Program-made: the position numbers and the translations under genes
Notes under the pieces: model-generated
What the model was told of the DNA's origin: nothing
Databases searched by the model: none
What the model saw: the letters and a program-made list of their open reading frames with translations, nothing else
In this document: positions 37,731 through 45,970 of the stretch, piece after piece
Numbering within the stretch: the first letter of the stretch is position 1
Layout: the number at the start of each line of letters is the position of its first letter
Assembly (NCBI GenBank): GCA_963763095.1
Contig: CAVXNR010000018.1
Location: 124,001 to 188,000, forward strand
Direction of reading: 5' to 3'
DNA length: 64,000 nt
Origin: CAVUCH01 sp963763095
GTDB taxonomy: Bacteria; Acidobacteriota; Vicinamibacteria; Vicinamibacterales; JAENWD01

Positions 37731-38323
37731 TCCAGCAGGTACACCCGCAGCTGCCTGAACGCCGCACCGCGATGACTCACGGCCGCCTTCTGGTCCGGGG
37801 AGACCTCGGCGAGCGTGCAGCCGTAGGGTGGGTAGAAGAAAATCGGGTCGTAGCCGAACCCGCCGCTGCCCGCCGGGCGCGCGGCGATGTAGCCGTCAAC
37901 TGTGCCGCTACTCTCGAAGACGATGGCGTGGCCGTCGGCGACCGCGACGGCGCAGACGAACCGCGCCGGGCTTTCCGGTCGGCGAGCCCGGCGAAGCGTG
38001 TCGTAGATGAGGTGAAACTTCTCCGTGTACCTGCTGTTCACACCACCGAAGCGGGCTGACTCGATGCCGGGTCCACCATTCATCGCTTCGATCTCGAGGC
38101 CCGAGTCGTCGGCGATGGCTGGCAGACCAGTGGCGGCCGCATAGTACAGGGCCTTCAGGCGCGCGTTCTCGGCGAAGGTGGCGCCGGTTTCATCGGGCGG
38201 CGCGATCCCGGGATAGCGATCCAGCCCGACGAGCTCGATGGGCAAGCCCGCGAGCAGGGCGCGAATCTCGCGCACCTTATCTTCGTTCGTCGTGGCGGCC
38301 AGATACCGCCGCGGCCCCATCAC
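37691..38323 (-). CDS. rdgB: XTP/dITP pyrophosphatase (HAM1/RdgB)
   Basis: 210 residues. A-A-T-T-N-E-D-K-V-R-E-I, D-E-T-G-A-T-F-A-E-N-A, A-D-D-S-G-L-E, S-A-R-F-G-G, G-S-G-G-F-G-Y-D-P-I-F and S-H-R-G-A-A-F are all diagnostic of HAM1 enzymes, which hydrolyse deaminated purine nucleotides to monophosphates. The start overlaps the rph stop (ATGA), an arrangement conserved in many bacteria. The last 15 residues (after V-Y-L-L-D-R-L) come from a heptad repeat arm, so the original C-terminus may have been shorter. Confidence 0.95.
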   Translation of the reverse strand: MMGPRRYLAATTNEDKVREIRALLAGLPIELVGLDRYPGIAPPDETGATFAENARLKALYYAAATGLPAIADDSGLEIEAMNGGPGIESARFGGVNSRYTEKFHLIYDTLRRARRPESPARFVCAVAVADGHAIVFESSGTVDGYIAARPAGSGGFGYDPIFFYPPYGCTLAEVSPDQKAAVSHRGAAFRQLRVYLLDRLRAAGSGLPAG

Positions 38324-39048
38324 CGGCCGAGAATCCCGCCGATGATCTCGCGCTGCAACGCGACGAGCTGACGGATGCCGCTGTGGGCGAGGCCGAGCAG
38401 CGCATCGAGGGCGTCGCGTCCGAACGGGTTCGCCTCAGCCGTGCCCTGCAGCTCGATGAAGCGGCCATCGCCGGTCTGCACGATGTTCATGTCGACATCC
38501 GCGCGCGAATCTTCCTCGTACGCCAGGTCCAGCATCGGAACGCCGCCGATGATGCCGACGCTCGTGGCCGCCACGTAGTCCTGCACGGGGATGCTTTTGA
38601 TCTGGCCGCCCTCGCGTATCCGCTGCAGCGCCAGCACGAGCGCAACGAAGCCGCCCGTGATCGCCGCGGTGCGCGTCCCGCCGTCTGCCTGGATGACATC
38701 GCAGTCGACCCAGATGGTCCGCTCGCCCAATTGATCGAGCCTGGCCACCGACCGCAGCGACCGTCCAATGAGGCGCTGGATCTCCTGTGTGCGCCCGCCG
38801 ATCTTGCCGGTCGACGCCTCGCGCGTGGTGCGCGTATTCGTCGCGCGCGGGAGCATGCCGTACTCGGCCGTTATCCAGCCTTTCCCGGTATTGCGCCGGA
38901 ACGGGGGCACGCGATCTTCGACGCTGGCCGCGCAGATCACATGCGTGTCGCCGGCGGTGATGAGCACCGAGCCTTCCGCGTGGCGGAGGTAGTGCGGTGT
39001 GATCGCAATCGGACGGAGCTGATCGGGCTGTCGTGAATCAGTGCGCAT
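38320..39048 (-). CDS. rph: ribonuclease PH
   Basis: 242 residues, the usual length. M-R-x-D-x-R-x-P-D-Q-L-R-P start, A-E-G-S-V-L-I, G-W-I-T-A-E-Y-G-M-L-P-R-A-T, R-T-x-E-I-Q-R-L-I-G-R-S-L-R, D-C-D-V-I-Q-A-D-G-G-T-R-T-A-A and D-L-x-Y-x-E-D-S-x-A-D-V-D-M-N-I-V cover the catalytic and phosphate-binding sites. It trims tRNA 3' ends by phosphorolysis. It is in a run with the amidase, GerMN and rdgB genes. The 154-bp gap upstream contains one heptad-like arm (TTGTGAG, TTGTCAG, TTCTGAG near 39069-39098). Confidence 0.97.
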   Translation of the reverse strand: MRTDSRQPDQLRPIAITPHYLRHAEGSVLITAGDTHVICAASVEDRVPPFRRNTGKGWITAEYGMLPRATNTRTTREASTGKIGGRTQEIQRLIGRSLRSVARLDQLGERTIWVDCDVIQADGGTRTAAITGGFVALVLALQRIREGGQIKSIPVQDYVAATSVGIIGGVPMLDLAYEEDSRADVDMNIVQTGDGRFIELQGTAEANPFGRDALDALLGLAHSGIRQLVALQREIIGGILGR

Positions 39049-39202
39049 GGTGTGGAGTTTCGGTGCTGTTGTGAGTTGTCAGTTCTGAGTTTCAGCGCTC
39101 TCGCTTCGATTGCTCGATTGCTGCGTAACGGATTTGCCGGTTGTTGCGTAGCCGCCCCCTGTAGCGGCGCGACGCGCTGCGCCCTCGGCGACAGCGACGC
39201 GC

Positions 39203-39835
39203 TCACCGCGGCGGGGGAGTAGCGCCCTCTGTTACGGTCGCCGCCTCGCGCGGGTCCCCACCCTGCGGCAACTCGGTCCAGCGCAGGTCCTTCACCACCG
39301 GGCGGCGCACGTCCACGTGTCCGGCGAGCGTATCGACCTGCCGGCCGTCCACCAGCAACTGCACAGCGAGGATCGCAGGCAGGTTGTCCGTCAGCGTGTT
39401 CACGATGCTGTACACGGCGAAGATCTCGTCCAGTGCGCCACGGTGTCCGCGGCTCGCTTCGGCGCTGAGGTCGACGAAGGCCACGCCCTCGGGGCTGAGA
39501 TAGAAGCCTTTCAGCGTCGTGCCAGGCGGGATCACGGAGACGAACGGTTCGGGGGCGGGTTGCAGCAAGGCGGCAGTGAGCTGGCGTCCCTGCTCGAGCG
39601 TGCCCTCGCCGAATGGGACTTCACTGTCGACGGGTTGAAGACGCAAGCCGTCCTCGGACAAGTGAAACAGCCGCGCGCGGATCCTGGGGGTTGGCTCCTT
39701 GCGCACCTGCGGCGGCGGCGGGGTCGCCGGCTTCGGTGCCGTCCAGCGGGGGAGCGCGATGAAGAGCACCCACCAGAGGCCCACGGCCAGCGCGACCACG
39801 GCAGCCACCGTCCACGTCCGTTGCCCCGTCGTCAT
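39203..39835 (-). CDS. GerMN-domain envelope protein
   Basis: 210 residues. One N-terminal membrane helix (W-T-V-A-A-V-V-A-L-A-V-G-L-W-W-V-L-F) anchors an extracytoplasmic GerMN domain, with G-T-T-L-K-G-F-Y-L-S-P-E-G-V-A-F-V-D-L-S, A-V-Y-S-I-V-N-T-L and V-Q-L-L-V-D-G-R-Q-V-D-T-L-A-G-H. GerMN was first described in spore germination but also occurs in non-sporulating bacteria beside cell-wall amidases, as here. Its start overlaps the amidase stop (ATGA). A role in peptidoglycan remodelling is inferred from context. Confidence 0.88.
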   Translation of the reverse strand: MTTGQRTWTVAAVVALAVGLWWVLFIALPRWTAPKPATPPPPQVRKEPTPRIRARLFHLSEDGLRLQPVDSEVPFGEGTLEQGRQLTAALLQPAPEPFVSVIPPGTTLKGFYLSPEGVAFVDLSAEASRGHRGALDEIFAVYSIVNTLTDNLPAILAVQLLVDGRQVDTLAGHVDVRRPVVKDLRWTELPQGGDPREAATVTEGATPPPR

Positions 39836-41355
39836 TGCGGCGTGCCCGGCAGCGGCGGCACCGGCCCGCGTATGCGTATGTCGAAGCGGACGATGCCCTC
39901 GGCGATCGCCTGGACCAGGCGGCCCTGGAAGTCACCGCTCCGCAACTGCGCTTCCTGGTCCGCGTTCGTGAGGTAACCGACATCCACGAGCACGGCGGGC
40001 ATGTTCGCGCCGACCAACACGCGTAGCGGCGCCTGCTGCAGCGCGCGCAGGTTCATGGGAACGGCCTGGCGGAGGGTGGCCTCGAACAGGCCCGCGGCGG
40101 CGGCGGACTGCGCGACGTAGTGCAGCTGGGCACTATCCCAGGGCACGATGTCAATCTCGCGCGTGCCGCCGCCGAATACCGGCATGAGTGTGCCGGCGGA
40201 CTCAACCAGACGCTGACCGCCAGCCGTGTAGCGCTCCACACCGGCATAGAACACCGCCGCGCCGGAAGCCGACGGCCGCACGGAACTGCTCGCGTGAATG
40301 CTGACGAAGAGATCCGCCTTGTTGTTGTTCGCCAGCGACGCGCGGGCGTCGAGCGGCACGGGCGCATCGCCGTCGCGCGTGAGAAGAACGCGCGCGCCGA
40401 GGCGCGCCTCGAGCGCCCCCTTGATGCGTCGCGCGAGCGCGAGCGCCACGTCCTTCTCGAGCGTACCCTTCGCCCCCGCCGCGCCCGTGTCGTCCCCGCC
40501 ATGGCCGGGATCAATCACGACGGTGCGCAGGCCCGGCGTCGCCGCCGGCAGTATGGGCGACGGCTCCGGCGTGGCGACGCTTGTGGTCGGGGGCGCCGCC
40601 TCGGTCCCGAACACGTCGATAACCAGGCGCGACGTCGCGGGGTCTACCGGCGTGTCCGCGGCGCGGAAGCTGCCGAACCGCGGACCAAGCTCGATAGCGA
40701 TCGATGGCTGTCCGTCTACGACGCGTACCGCTTGCACCCATCCTTCCGAGGCAAACGTCGGCACGGTCGCATCGATGGCGTCTGCGCCCTCGAAGCGGAC
40801 GACGAGGCGACCCGGCTCCTGTGCGACCGTGTGCGGCGTGGGCGGAGCGATGTCGAGCACGACGCGCGCGCCGTTCCCGGTCAGCTCCCGGCGGATGACC
40901 ACGCGCGGCACACGGAGGTTGCCCGCAATCAGCAGTCGCGACCCCTTGCGGAGATCGAGCTTTGTGTCCGCGATGAGCGCAAGTGCCCGCGGGATGAACT
41001 CGACTGGCACGTGCCACCGTCCGCCGATCCGCGCAGGCGCTGCGGGCAGCGATACCAGGCGGCCGGCGACCGATGCGATCGACTGCTCCGGCGTGAGAAC
41101 AATTGTCCTGCCCCGCGCCGTCACCGTCACCGCGCGCGCAAGCGTGTCGTCGCGCACCATCACCTGGAAAGTGGTCGCAAGCTCGTCGAGCGCGATCATC
41201 TCGACGTCTTTGAGGAGCACGGTGGGAAGCGGGCGTGAGCCGGTAGCCGTCAAAAGCCGCAGTGGCTCCGCCGGTGGGTTCTGCGCCGCGGGGCGGGAAC
41301 CGACGATGACTAGAACGACCACAGAGAGGAGTGAGGCGGCGAGACGGCGGATCAC
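39832..41355 (-). CDS. N-acetylmuramoyl-L-alanine amidase (Amidase_3) with AMIN-like region
   Basis: 507 residues from the GTG at 41355, just after GGAGG; a TTG at 41394 is the alternative. A signal peptide (R-R-L-A-A-S-L-L-S-V-V-V-L-V-I-V-G) is followed by a copper-amine-oxidase-like and AMIN-type beta region, then the catalytic domain: V-V-I-D-P-G-H-G-G-D-D-T-G, T-L-E-K-D-V-A-L (Glu ligand) and F-V-S-I-H-A-S (second His). The final motif reads V-L-V-D-V-G-Y-L-T-N, where the catalytic Glu of the family is Asp. It cleaves the bond between MurNAc and the stem peptide in the periplasm, typically at division. First of the amidase-GerMN-rph-rdgB run. Confidence 0.9.
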   Translation of the reverse strand: MIRRLAASLLSVVVLVIVGSRPAAQNPPAEPLRLLTATGSRPLPTVLLKDVEMIALDELATTFQVMVRDDTLARAVTVTARGRTIVLTPEQSIASVAGRLVSLPAAPARIGGRWHVPVEFIPRALALIADTKLDLRKGSRLLIAGNLRVPRVVIRRELTGNGARVVLDIAPPTPHTVAQEPGRLVVRFEGADAIDATVPTFASEGWVQAVRVVDGQPSIAIELGPRFGSFRAADTPVDPATSRLVIDVFGTEAAPPTTSVATPEPSPILPAATPGLRTVVIDPGHGGDDTGAAGAKGTLEKDVALALARRIKGALEARLGARVLLTRDGDAPVPLDARASLANNNKADLFVSIHASSSVRPSASGAAVFYAGVERYTAGGQRLVESAGTLMPVFGGGTREIDIVPWDSAQLHYVAQSAAAAGLFEATLRQAVPMNLRALQQAPLRVLVGANMPAVLVDVGYLTNADQEAQLRSGDFQGRLVQAIAEGIVRFDIRIRGPVPPLPGTPQ

Positions 41356-41409
41356 AAGCCTCCCATCATCTGAGATCGGCAGGCGAACGAGCAAACGCTC
41401 GCGAAATGG

Positions 41410-41991
41410 TCAGGTCTCGTTCCGCTCGATCCACTTGGCAACCGCAGGCGCTCTGTATCCCTCGAAGCGCTCCAGCAGGCGGTCTGCGTCCTCATCCACC
41501 AGCACCATGGCGCGATGCTCGATCCGGAGGAACCGTTCGGTCACGGCGTGGTCGAGAAAGGTGAGGAGGCCATCGAAGTAGCCGTGGACGTTGAGCACCC
41601 CGCAGGGCTTCCGGTGGATGCCGAGCTGCGCCCATGTCCATACTTCGAAGAACTCCTCGAGCGTGCCCGCGCCGCCGGGAATCGCCAGAAATCCGTCGGC
41701 CAGTTCCGCCATGAGGGACTTCCGCTCGTGCAAGGAACCGACGATGCGAAGGTCCCGGAGATCGGTGCGGGCGACCTCACGGGCGAGCACGCCTTCCGGG
41801 ATCACACCGGTGACCTCGCCTCCTGCTCGGAGGACGGCATCGGAGAGGAAACCCATCAGGCCCACGCGTGCCCCGCCGTAGACGAGGCGGGTGCCACGCC
41901 GCGCGAGCGCCGTGCCCAGGTGGCGCGCGGCGGCCGCATACTCCGGACGCACGCCTGGGCTCGACCCGCAGAACACGCAGAGGCTACGCAT
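41410..41991 (-). CDS. LOG-family Rossmann protein (putative cytokinin-riboside phosphoribohydrolase)
   Basis: 193 residues from the ATG at 41991; an upstream extension is tmRNA antisense and is rejected. C-V-F-C-G-S-S-x-G at the start, L-V-Y-G-G-A-R-V-G-L-M-G, M-A-E-L-A-D-G-F-L-A-I-P-G-G-A-G-T-L-E-E and F-F-E-V-W-T-W-A-Q-L-G are the LOG signatures, with the catalytic P-G-G-x-G-T-x-x-E intact. Such enzymes release bases from nucleoside 5'-monophosphates. It lies between the tmRNA gene and the amidase gene, 54 bp from the latter. Confidence 0.93.
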   Translation of the reverse strand: MRSLCVFCGSSPGVRPEYAAAARHLGTALARRGTRLVYGGARVGLMGFLSDAVLRAGGEVTGVIPEGVLAREVARTDLRDLRIVGSLHERKSLMAELADGFLAIPGGAGTLEEFFEVWTWAQLGIHRKPCGVLNVHGYFDGLLTFLDHAVTERFLRIEHRAMVLVDEDADRLLERFEGYRAPAVAKWIERNET

Positions 41992-42000
41992 CGGAAAGCT

Positions 42001-42046
42001 GCAGGCGGCAGGCTGCGGGCTGGCAGCCCGCGGGTTGCAGCCGGTG
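42001..42046. repeat. compact inverted heptad repeat after ssrA
   Basis: GCAGGCT and GCGGGCT units run directly into their inverted complement (CAGCCCGC and GCAGCC) with almost no spacer. The hairpin starts 15 bp after the tmRNA 3' end and may act as its terminator. Confidence 0.55.
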
Positions 42047-42060
42047 AGAGGTGCAGGAGA

Positions 42061-42413
42061 TGGTGGAGCCGGGCGGAATTGCACCGCCGTCCGAAAACGC
42101 CTAGCGTCGGAATCTACGTGCGTGTCCGCTTCTGTTGTCTCGCTCCCCGCGTCTAGAAGCGGCCAGAACCGCAGGAAGCCAGCCAAGGTGAAGTTTCGCA
42201 GCCGCCAGCCGTGGCGCCCGACAGCCGCTATCCTACTAAAATGGCATCCGTTCCCGACCCGTAGGCTGATCGAGGCGGACGTCGCTGCCTAGTTAGGCTG
42301 CGAGAGCAAGCTGCTGATTGGCAGTTGTTGTGTTTTCCATCTGATTTGCGAGGTGGATGGTCCTCGGCACGCATCCCACGCCTCAACGCCCCCGTCGAAG
42401 CTGATTCGGCCCC
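42061..42413 (-). ncRNA. ssrA: tmRNA (ssrA)
   Basis: 353 nt. The acceptor ends GGGGCCG (42413-42407) and CGGCTCC pair, followed by encoded ACCA at 42061-42064. The 5' part reads GGGGCCGAATC then TTCGACGGGG, and the 3' part GGACGGCGGTGCAATTCCG, both characteristic. The mRNA-like region encodes the tag A-N-Q-M-E-N-T-T-T-A-N-Q-Q-L-A-L-A-A followed by TAA, ending in the L-A-L-A-A degron. It rescues stalled ribosomes with SmpB. It is a one-piece, non-permuted form. Confidence 0.96.
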
Positions 42414-42445
42414 CCTTGTTGTCACGATCCGTGTGACGCCCAATG

Positions 42446-42474
42446 ATTCTACGTCCTGCGGCCGAGCACGTCAA
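42446..42474 (-). promoter_or_regulatory. promoter of ssrA
   Basis: On the minus strand TTGACG (42474-42469) and TAGAAT (42451-42446) are 17 bp apart, a near-consensus sigma-70 promoter. It lies about 33 bp upstream of the mature 5' end, leaving a short leader for RNase P to remove. Confidence 0.8.
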
Positions 42475-42559
42475 ACTGTTCAACGGATGCAAGTTGCGGC
42501 TCGTCGGTGCCCTTGACTTGATCCGATCATGGTGCCGATAATGCCGTCGGGCCTCATCC

Positions 42560-43366
42560 ATGGCCCCCTTCACTACACCCATGACGCCGTCCGACGATCA
42601 GGTCCACGACTGGATCGCATCAATCGTGGACCGCACGGCCGACCAGCTGCGCGGTGAGCTCGAGCTCCTCCTCCGTCGGGTGCAGGAGGCGGTGCCCACG
42701 CCCGAGGTCGTTGCTGGTGAACGTCTCTCGCCCCCCGCAGCGGGATTGGGTTCGAACGGTCCGGCCGGCGCGCCCTCGGCCGCTCACCATTCGGACGAAC
42801 ACGCCGCGTCGATTCTTGCCGCTGACGTGCTCGCAGCGATGGCGGCGCTCGACGAGGTGGGGTCGCTGTCGGGCATCCTGAACGTGCTCGTCGACCGGGT
42901 AGCAGTGCACGCCGGCCGCGTCCTGCTGGTAGTAGCGCGGGGCGACAGGCTGATTGGCTGGCGCTGGCACGGCTATTCAACCGACCCGACCGAGGCCAGG
43001 ACCGTCGAGATTGCGCCCGACGATCGGGGGCTGATCGCGCGTGCGGCGAGGACCGGGGTGACGGCAACCGGTCGCGAGCCGGCAGTTGGTGAGCCAGGCG
43101 ATTTGTCGGATGACGGCCATGACGCGGTAGCGGTTCCGCTGCGCGTCGAAGGGCACATCGTCGCCGTGCTCTACGCCGACGCGCCGCCTGATGCGGCGGA
43201 TGCTTCGACGGCTGCCGACCTCGTGCGTCGCCCCTGGCCCGAGGTCGTCGGCGTTCTGGCGAGGCACGGCGCTCGATGCCTCGAGTCAATGACTGCACGG
43301 CGTCTGCCGGAACTCCTGCGCAGGGAGTCAGGGGCGGCACCGTCCCTGGCAGCACAAGCGATCTAG
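42560..43366 (+). CDS. hypothetical GAF-like protein
   Basis: 268 residues. The ATG at 42560 or 42581 may be used. An N-terminal helix (R-T-A-D-Q-L-R-G-E-L-E-L-L-L-R-R-V-Q-E-A-V) looks like a short coiled coil. Residues about 90-225 (I-L-A-A-D-V-L-A-A-M-A-A-L, G-I-L-N-V-L-V-D-R-V-A, G-L-I-A-R-A-A-R-T-G, V-A-V-P-L-R-V-E-G-H-I-V-A-V-L-Y-A-D) follow the strand and helix order of a GAF domain. No catalytic domain is attached. It may be a small-molecule or redox sensor acting through a partner. It lies upstream of the transglycosylase gene, 81 bp away. Confidence 0.65.
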   Translation: MAPFTTPMTPSDDQVHDWIASIVDRTADQLRGELELLLRRVQEAVPTPEVVAGERLSPPAAGLGSNGPAGAPSAAHHSDEHAASILAADVLAAMAALDEVGSLSGILNVLVDRVAVHAGRVLLVVARGDRLIGWRWHGYSTDPTEARTVEIAPDDRGLIARAARTGVTATGREPAVGEPGDLSDDGHDAVAVPLRVEGHIVAVLYADAPPDAADASTAADLVRRPWPEVVGVLARHGARCLESMTARRLPELLRRESGAAPSLAAQAI

Positions 43367-43447
43367 TCCGTCTGTCGGCTGCGACGAGGTGGTCCTGCCG
43401 CAACTGTGTGAGGTGACCGTATCTCCTCTTCATGTCCTTCCCCGCCG

Positions 43448-45778
43448 ATGAGTTCGCGTGTGCGAGCGCTGGTCACCGGTGCGGCAATCGTCGCGGCGGT
43501 GCTGCACGGGAGCGCGGAGCAGCAGCCACAGCGCCCGGCCGCCGCGTTATCGCTGGATTTGCTCACGGCAACGGCGCACCCGCCCCTGCCCCGCGAACCA
43601 TCCCGCCTGTGGCTTGCGCCGATCGCGAGGACCCGGTCATCGCCGGCGTACGCGAGCTTCAGCAGAGGCGTGCGTCTGCATGGCGAGGCGAAATACGCCG
43701 CCGCATTGCCGCTCGTGCGCGCGTCGCTCGCGAACACGGCGCTCGCTGATTACGGTCAGTACTACACGGCGCTCACCGAGCTGCGGTTGTCCCGTCTCGA
43801 CGAGGCGCGCGCCAGGTTCGCAGCGCTCGCGGCTCGCGGGCCACAAGGCTATGTCGGTGATGCGGCGCGGCTGCGGCTGGCCGAGATCGCCGAGCTGCGC
43901 CGGGATCTTCCTGCCGCAACGGCGTTGTACGCCGAGCTCGCCGCATCGAAGGGGCTTGTGCCGGAAGACGTGTTGCTGAAAGCCGCGCGTACGTCACAAG
44001 CGGCGGGTGACCTCCAGGCCGCAGCGTCTGCGTGGATGCGGGTCTACTACGAATTCCCATTGAGCGATGCCGCGGCGCTGGCCCAGGTACAGCTCGACAC
44101 GCTTCAGCTATGGCAGCCGCTTGCGCCGGGGAGCCCGCGCCTGAAGCTGGAGCTCGGTCGCGCCGAACGCCTGTTCGCCTCGCGTCGTTACGCGCAGACG
44201 CGGTCGGCGCTGGAGCCGCTGCAGCCAGTTGTCGAGGGAGACACCGCTGAACTCGTGGCTCTCCGCCTGGCGGAATGCGATTTCTACCTCAAACGGTTTG
44301 CCGCCACGCGCGAGGCGATGGAACCGTGGACGCGGAAGGCGTCCCGACGCGCCGAGGCCCAATTCTTCTACCTGAGCGCGATGCGCGAGCTCTCGCAGCA
44401 TGACGAGTTCGTGCGGCTCTCGCGCGAGCTCGTCGCTGCCTGGCCGAAGGAATCGTGGGCCGAGGAGACGCTGAACAATCTGGCGACACATTACATCCTC
44501 GTCAGTGACGACCCCGGCGCCCTTGGCGTGTTCCGCGAAGTGCTCGAGCGATTCCCCACCAGCCGCCACGCGCAGCGCGCGGGATGGAAGGTTGGATGGG
44601 CCGCGTACCGCCAGGGGCGCTTCGACGAAGCGGTCCGCCTGTTCGAGATGTCCGCCGGCCGCTTCCCGCGCTCCGACTATCGGCCGTCCTGGATCTACTG
44701 GGCCGCACGTGCGCACGATCAGCTTGGGAACCCCGACACCGCCAACGCCCGTTACGCGATCGTCGTTGCGGACTATCAGAACTCGTACTACGGCCGGCTT
44801 GCGTCGGCGATCCTGTCGGAACGGCGGGTCGCACCTGCCCCCGTCGCCCCGGCGTCGGCTGCTGCCGTGGCGGCAGGGTCAATCGACGGTGGCGGCAGCA
44901 CAGGCCTGCCGCCGACCGCCCCCACCATCCGCGCCCTGATGGCGCACGAGCTCTACGACGATGCGATGAATGAGCTGCAGTATGCGCAACGGGCATGGGG
45001 CGATTCGGCGGCGATCCAGGCAACGCTGGGGTTGATCTACTCCAGGACCGGCGATCTGCGTCGCGGCATCAACGCGATGAAGCGAGCGTACCCGCAGTAC
45101 ATCACGGCCGGTGGGGAAGACCTGCCGATCGAAATGCTCAAGGTGCTGTTCCCGGTGGCGTTCTGGGACCAGATCAAGCGGCACTCGAGGGCGCACGGGC
45201 TCGATCCGTACATCATCGCGGCGCTCACGGCGCAGGAATCCACGTTCGATCCGCAGATCCGATCGCACGCGAACGCGGTAGGACTGATGCAGATCGTGCC
45301 GTCCACCGGCTCCCGATACGCCAGGCGCATCGGGGTTCGGCGCTTCCGGCCGTCGATGCTGACGACGCCCGACACGAACATCCGGCTGGGGACGGCCATC
45401 TTCGCCGACATGGTGGCGCGGTTCGACGGCGGAACGCACCTGGCCCTCGCCAGCTACAACGCCGGGGAGGGCGCGGTGGCGCGCTGGGTCGCCGAGCGGC
45501 CAGGCATCGCGCGAGACGAGTTCATCGACGACATCCCTTATCCCGAGACCCAGAACTACGTGAAGCGCATTGTGGGAACCGCCGAGGACTACCGGCGCCT
45601 CTACGGCCAGCTGGGTGCGACGGGGCTCTCGAAGGGCGCGACGTCGGCCGCCGTGGCTGCGCCCGACCCGGCCGCCGGCGGCCGGCCGCAAATGACGCCG
45701 CAGAAAAGGGCGAAGAAGCCGGCCTCGAAGAAGCCGGCCGCCCAGAAGCGCCCGCGAACGACGAAGGCGGCCCCGTAA
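43448..45778 (+). CDS. Slt70-type soluble lytic murein transglycosylase
   Basis: 776 residues. A signal peptide (V-R-A-L-V-T-G-A-A-I-V-A-A-V-L-H-G-S-A) precedes about 500 residues of TPR-like helical repeats (the Slt70 U-shaped scaffold) and a C-terminal goose-lysozyme-like SLT domain: A-A-L-T-A-Q-E-S-T-F-D-P with the catalytic Glu near 596, A-V-G-L-M-Q-I-V-P-S-T-G, L-A-L-A-S-Y-N-A-G-E-G-A-V-A-R-W and P-Y-P-E-T-Q-N-Y-V. It cleaves glycan strands to 1,6-anhydroMurNAc ends in the periplasm. The last 60 residues are an unusual Lys/Pro/Ala-rich basic tail, possibly for wall or nucleic-acid contacts. Confidence 0.93.
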   Translation: MSSRVRALVTGAAIVAAVLHGSAEQQPQRPAAALSLDLLTATAHPPLPREPSRLWLAPIARTRSSPAYASFSRGVRLHGEAKYAAALPLVRASLANTALADYGQYYTALTELRLSRLDEARARFAALAARGPQGYVGDAARLRLAEIAELRRDLPAATALYAELAASKGLVPEDVLLKAARTSQAAGDLQAAASAWMRVYYEFPLSDAAALAQVQLDTLQLWQPLAPGSPRLKLELGRAERLFASRRYAQTRSALEPLQPVVEGDTAELVALRLAECDFYLKRFAATREAMEPWTRKASRRAEAQFFYLSAMRELSQHDEFVRLSRELVAAWPKESWAEETLNNLATHYILVSDDPGALGVFREVLERFPTSRHAQRAGWKVGWAAYRQGRFDEAVRLFEMSAGRFPRSDYRPSWIYWAARAHDQLGNPDTANARYAIVVADYQNSYYGRLASAILSERRVAPAPVAPASAAAVAAGSIDGGGSTGLPPTAPTIRALMAHELYDDAMNELQYAQRAWGDSAAIQATLGLIYSRTGDLRRGINAMKRAYPQYITAGGEDLPIEMLKVLFPVAFWDQIKRHSRAHGLDPYIIAALTAQESTFDPQIRSHANAVGLMQIVPSTGSRYARRIGVRRFRPSMLTTPDTNIRLGTAIFADMVARFDGGTHLALASYNAGEGAVARWVAERPGIARDEFIDDIPYPETQNYVKRIVGTAEDYRRLYGQLGATGLSKGATSAAVAAPDPAAGGRPQMTPQKRAKKPASKKPAAQKRPRTTKAAP

Positions 45779-45970
45779 CAAAGGCGCCGAGAGCAAAGAC
45801 AACGGGAGGCTCGACCGACCCGAAGGCTCGATGACGCGCATGTGGGGTAGGGCTTCAGTCCTGCAAAGAGCGAGAGATCTGCCGATTGCGATCACAGCCT
45901 GATGCGCCTCCATGGATGGTGACTGGCCGTCGGGCATGATTGGCGCGACCGTCTTCTCCGCCTGCTCCCG

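Noticed and set aside
42002..42186. Longer start for the LOG-family gene
   Set aside because: The extension is antisense-free but lies inside the tmRNA gene and a hairpin; the ATG at 41991 begins exactly at the conserved C-V-F-C-G-S-S start.
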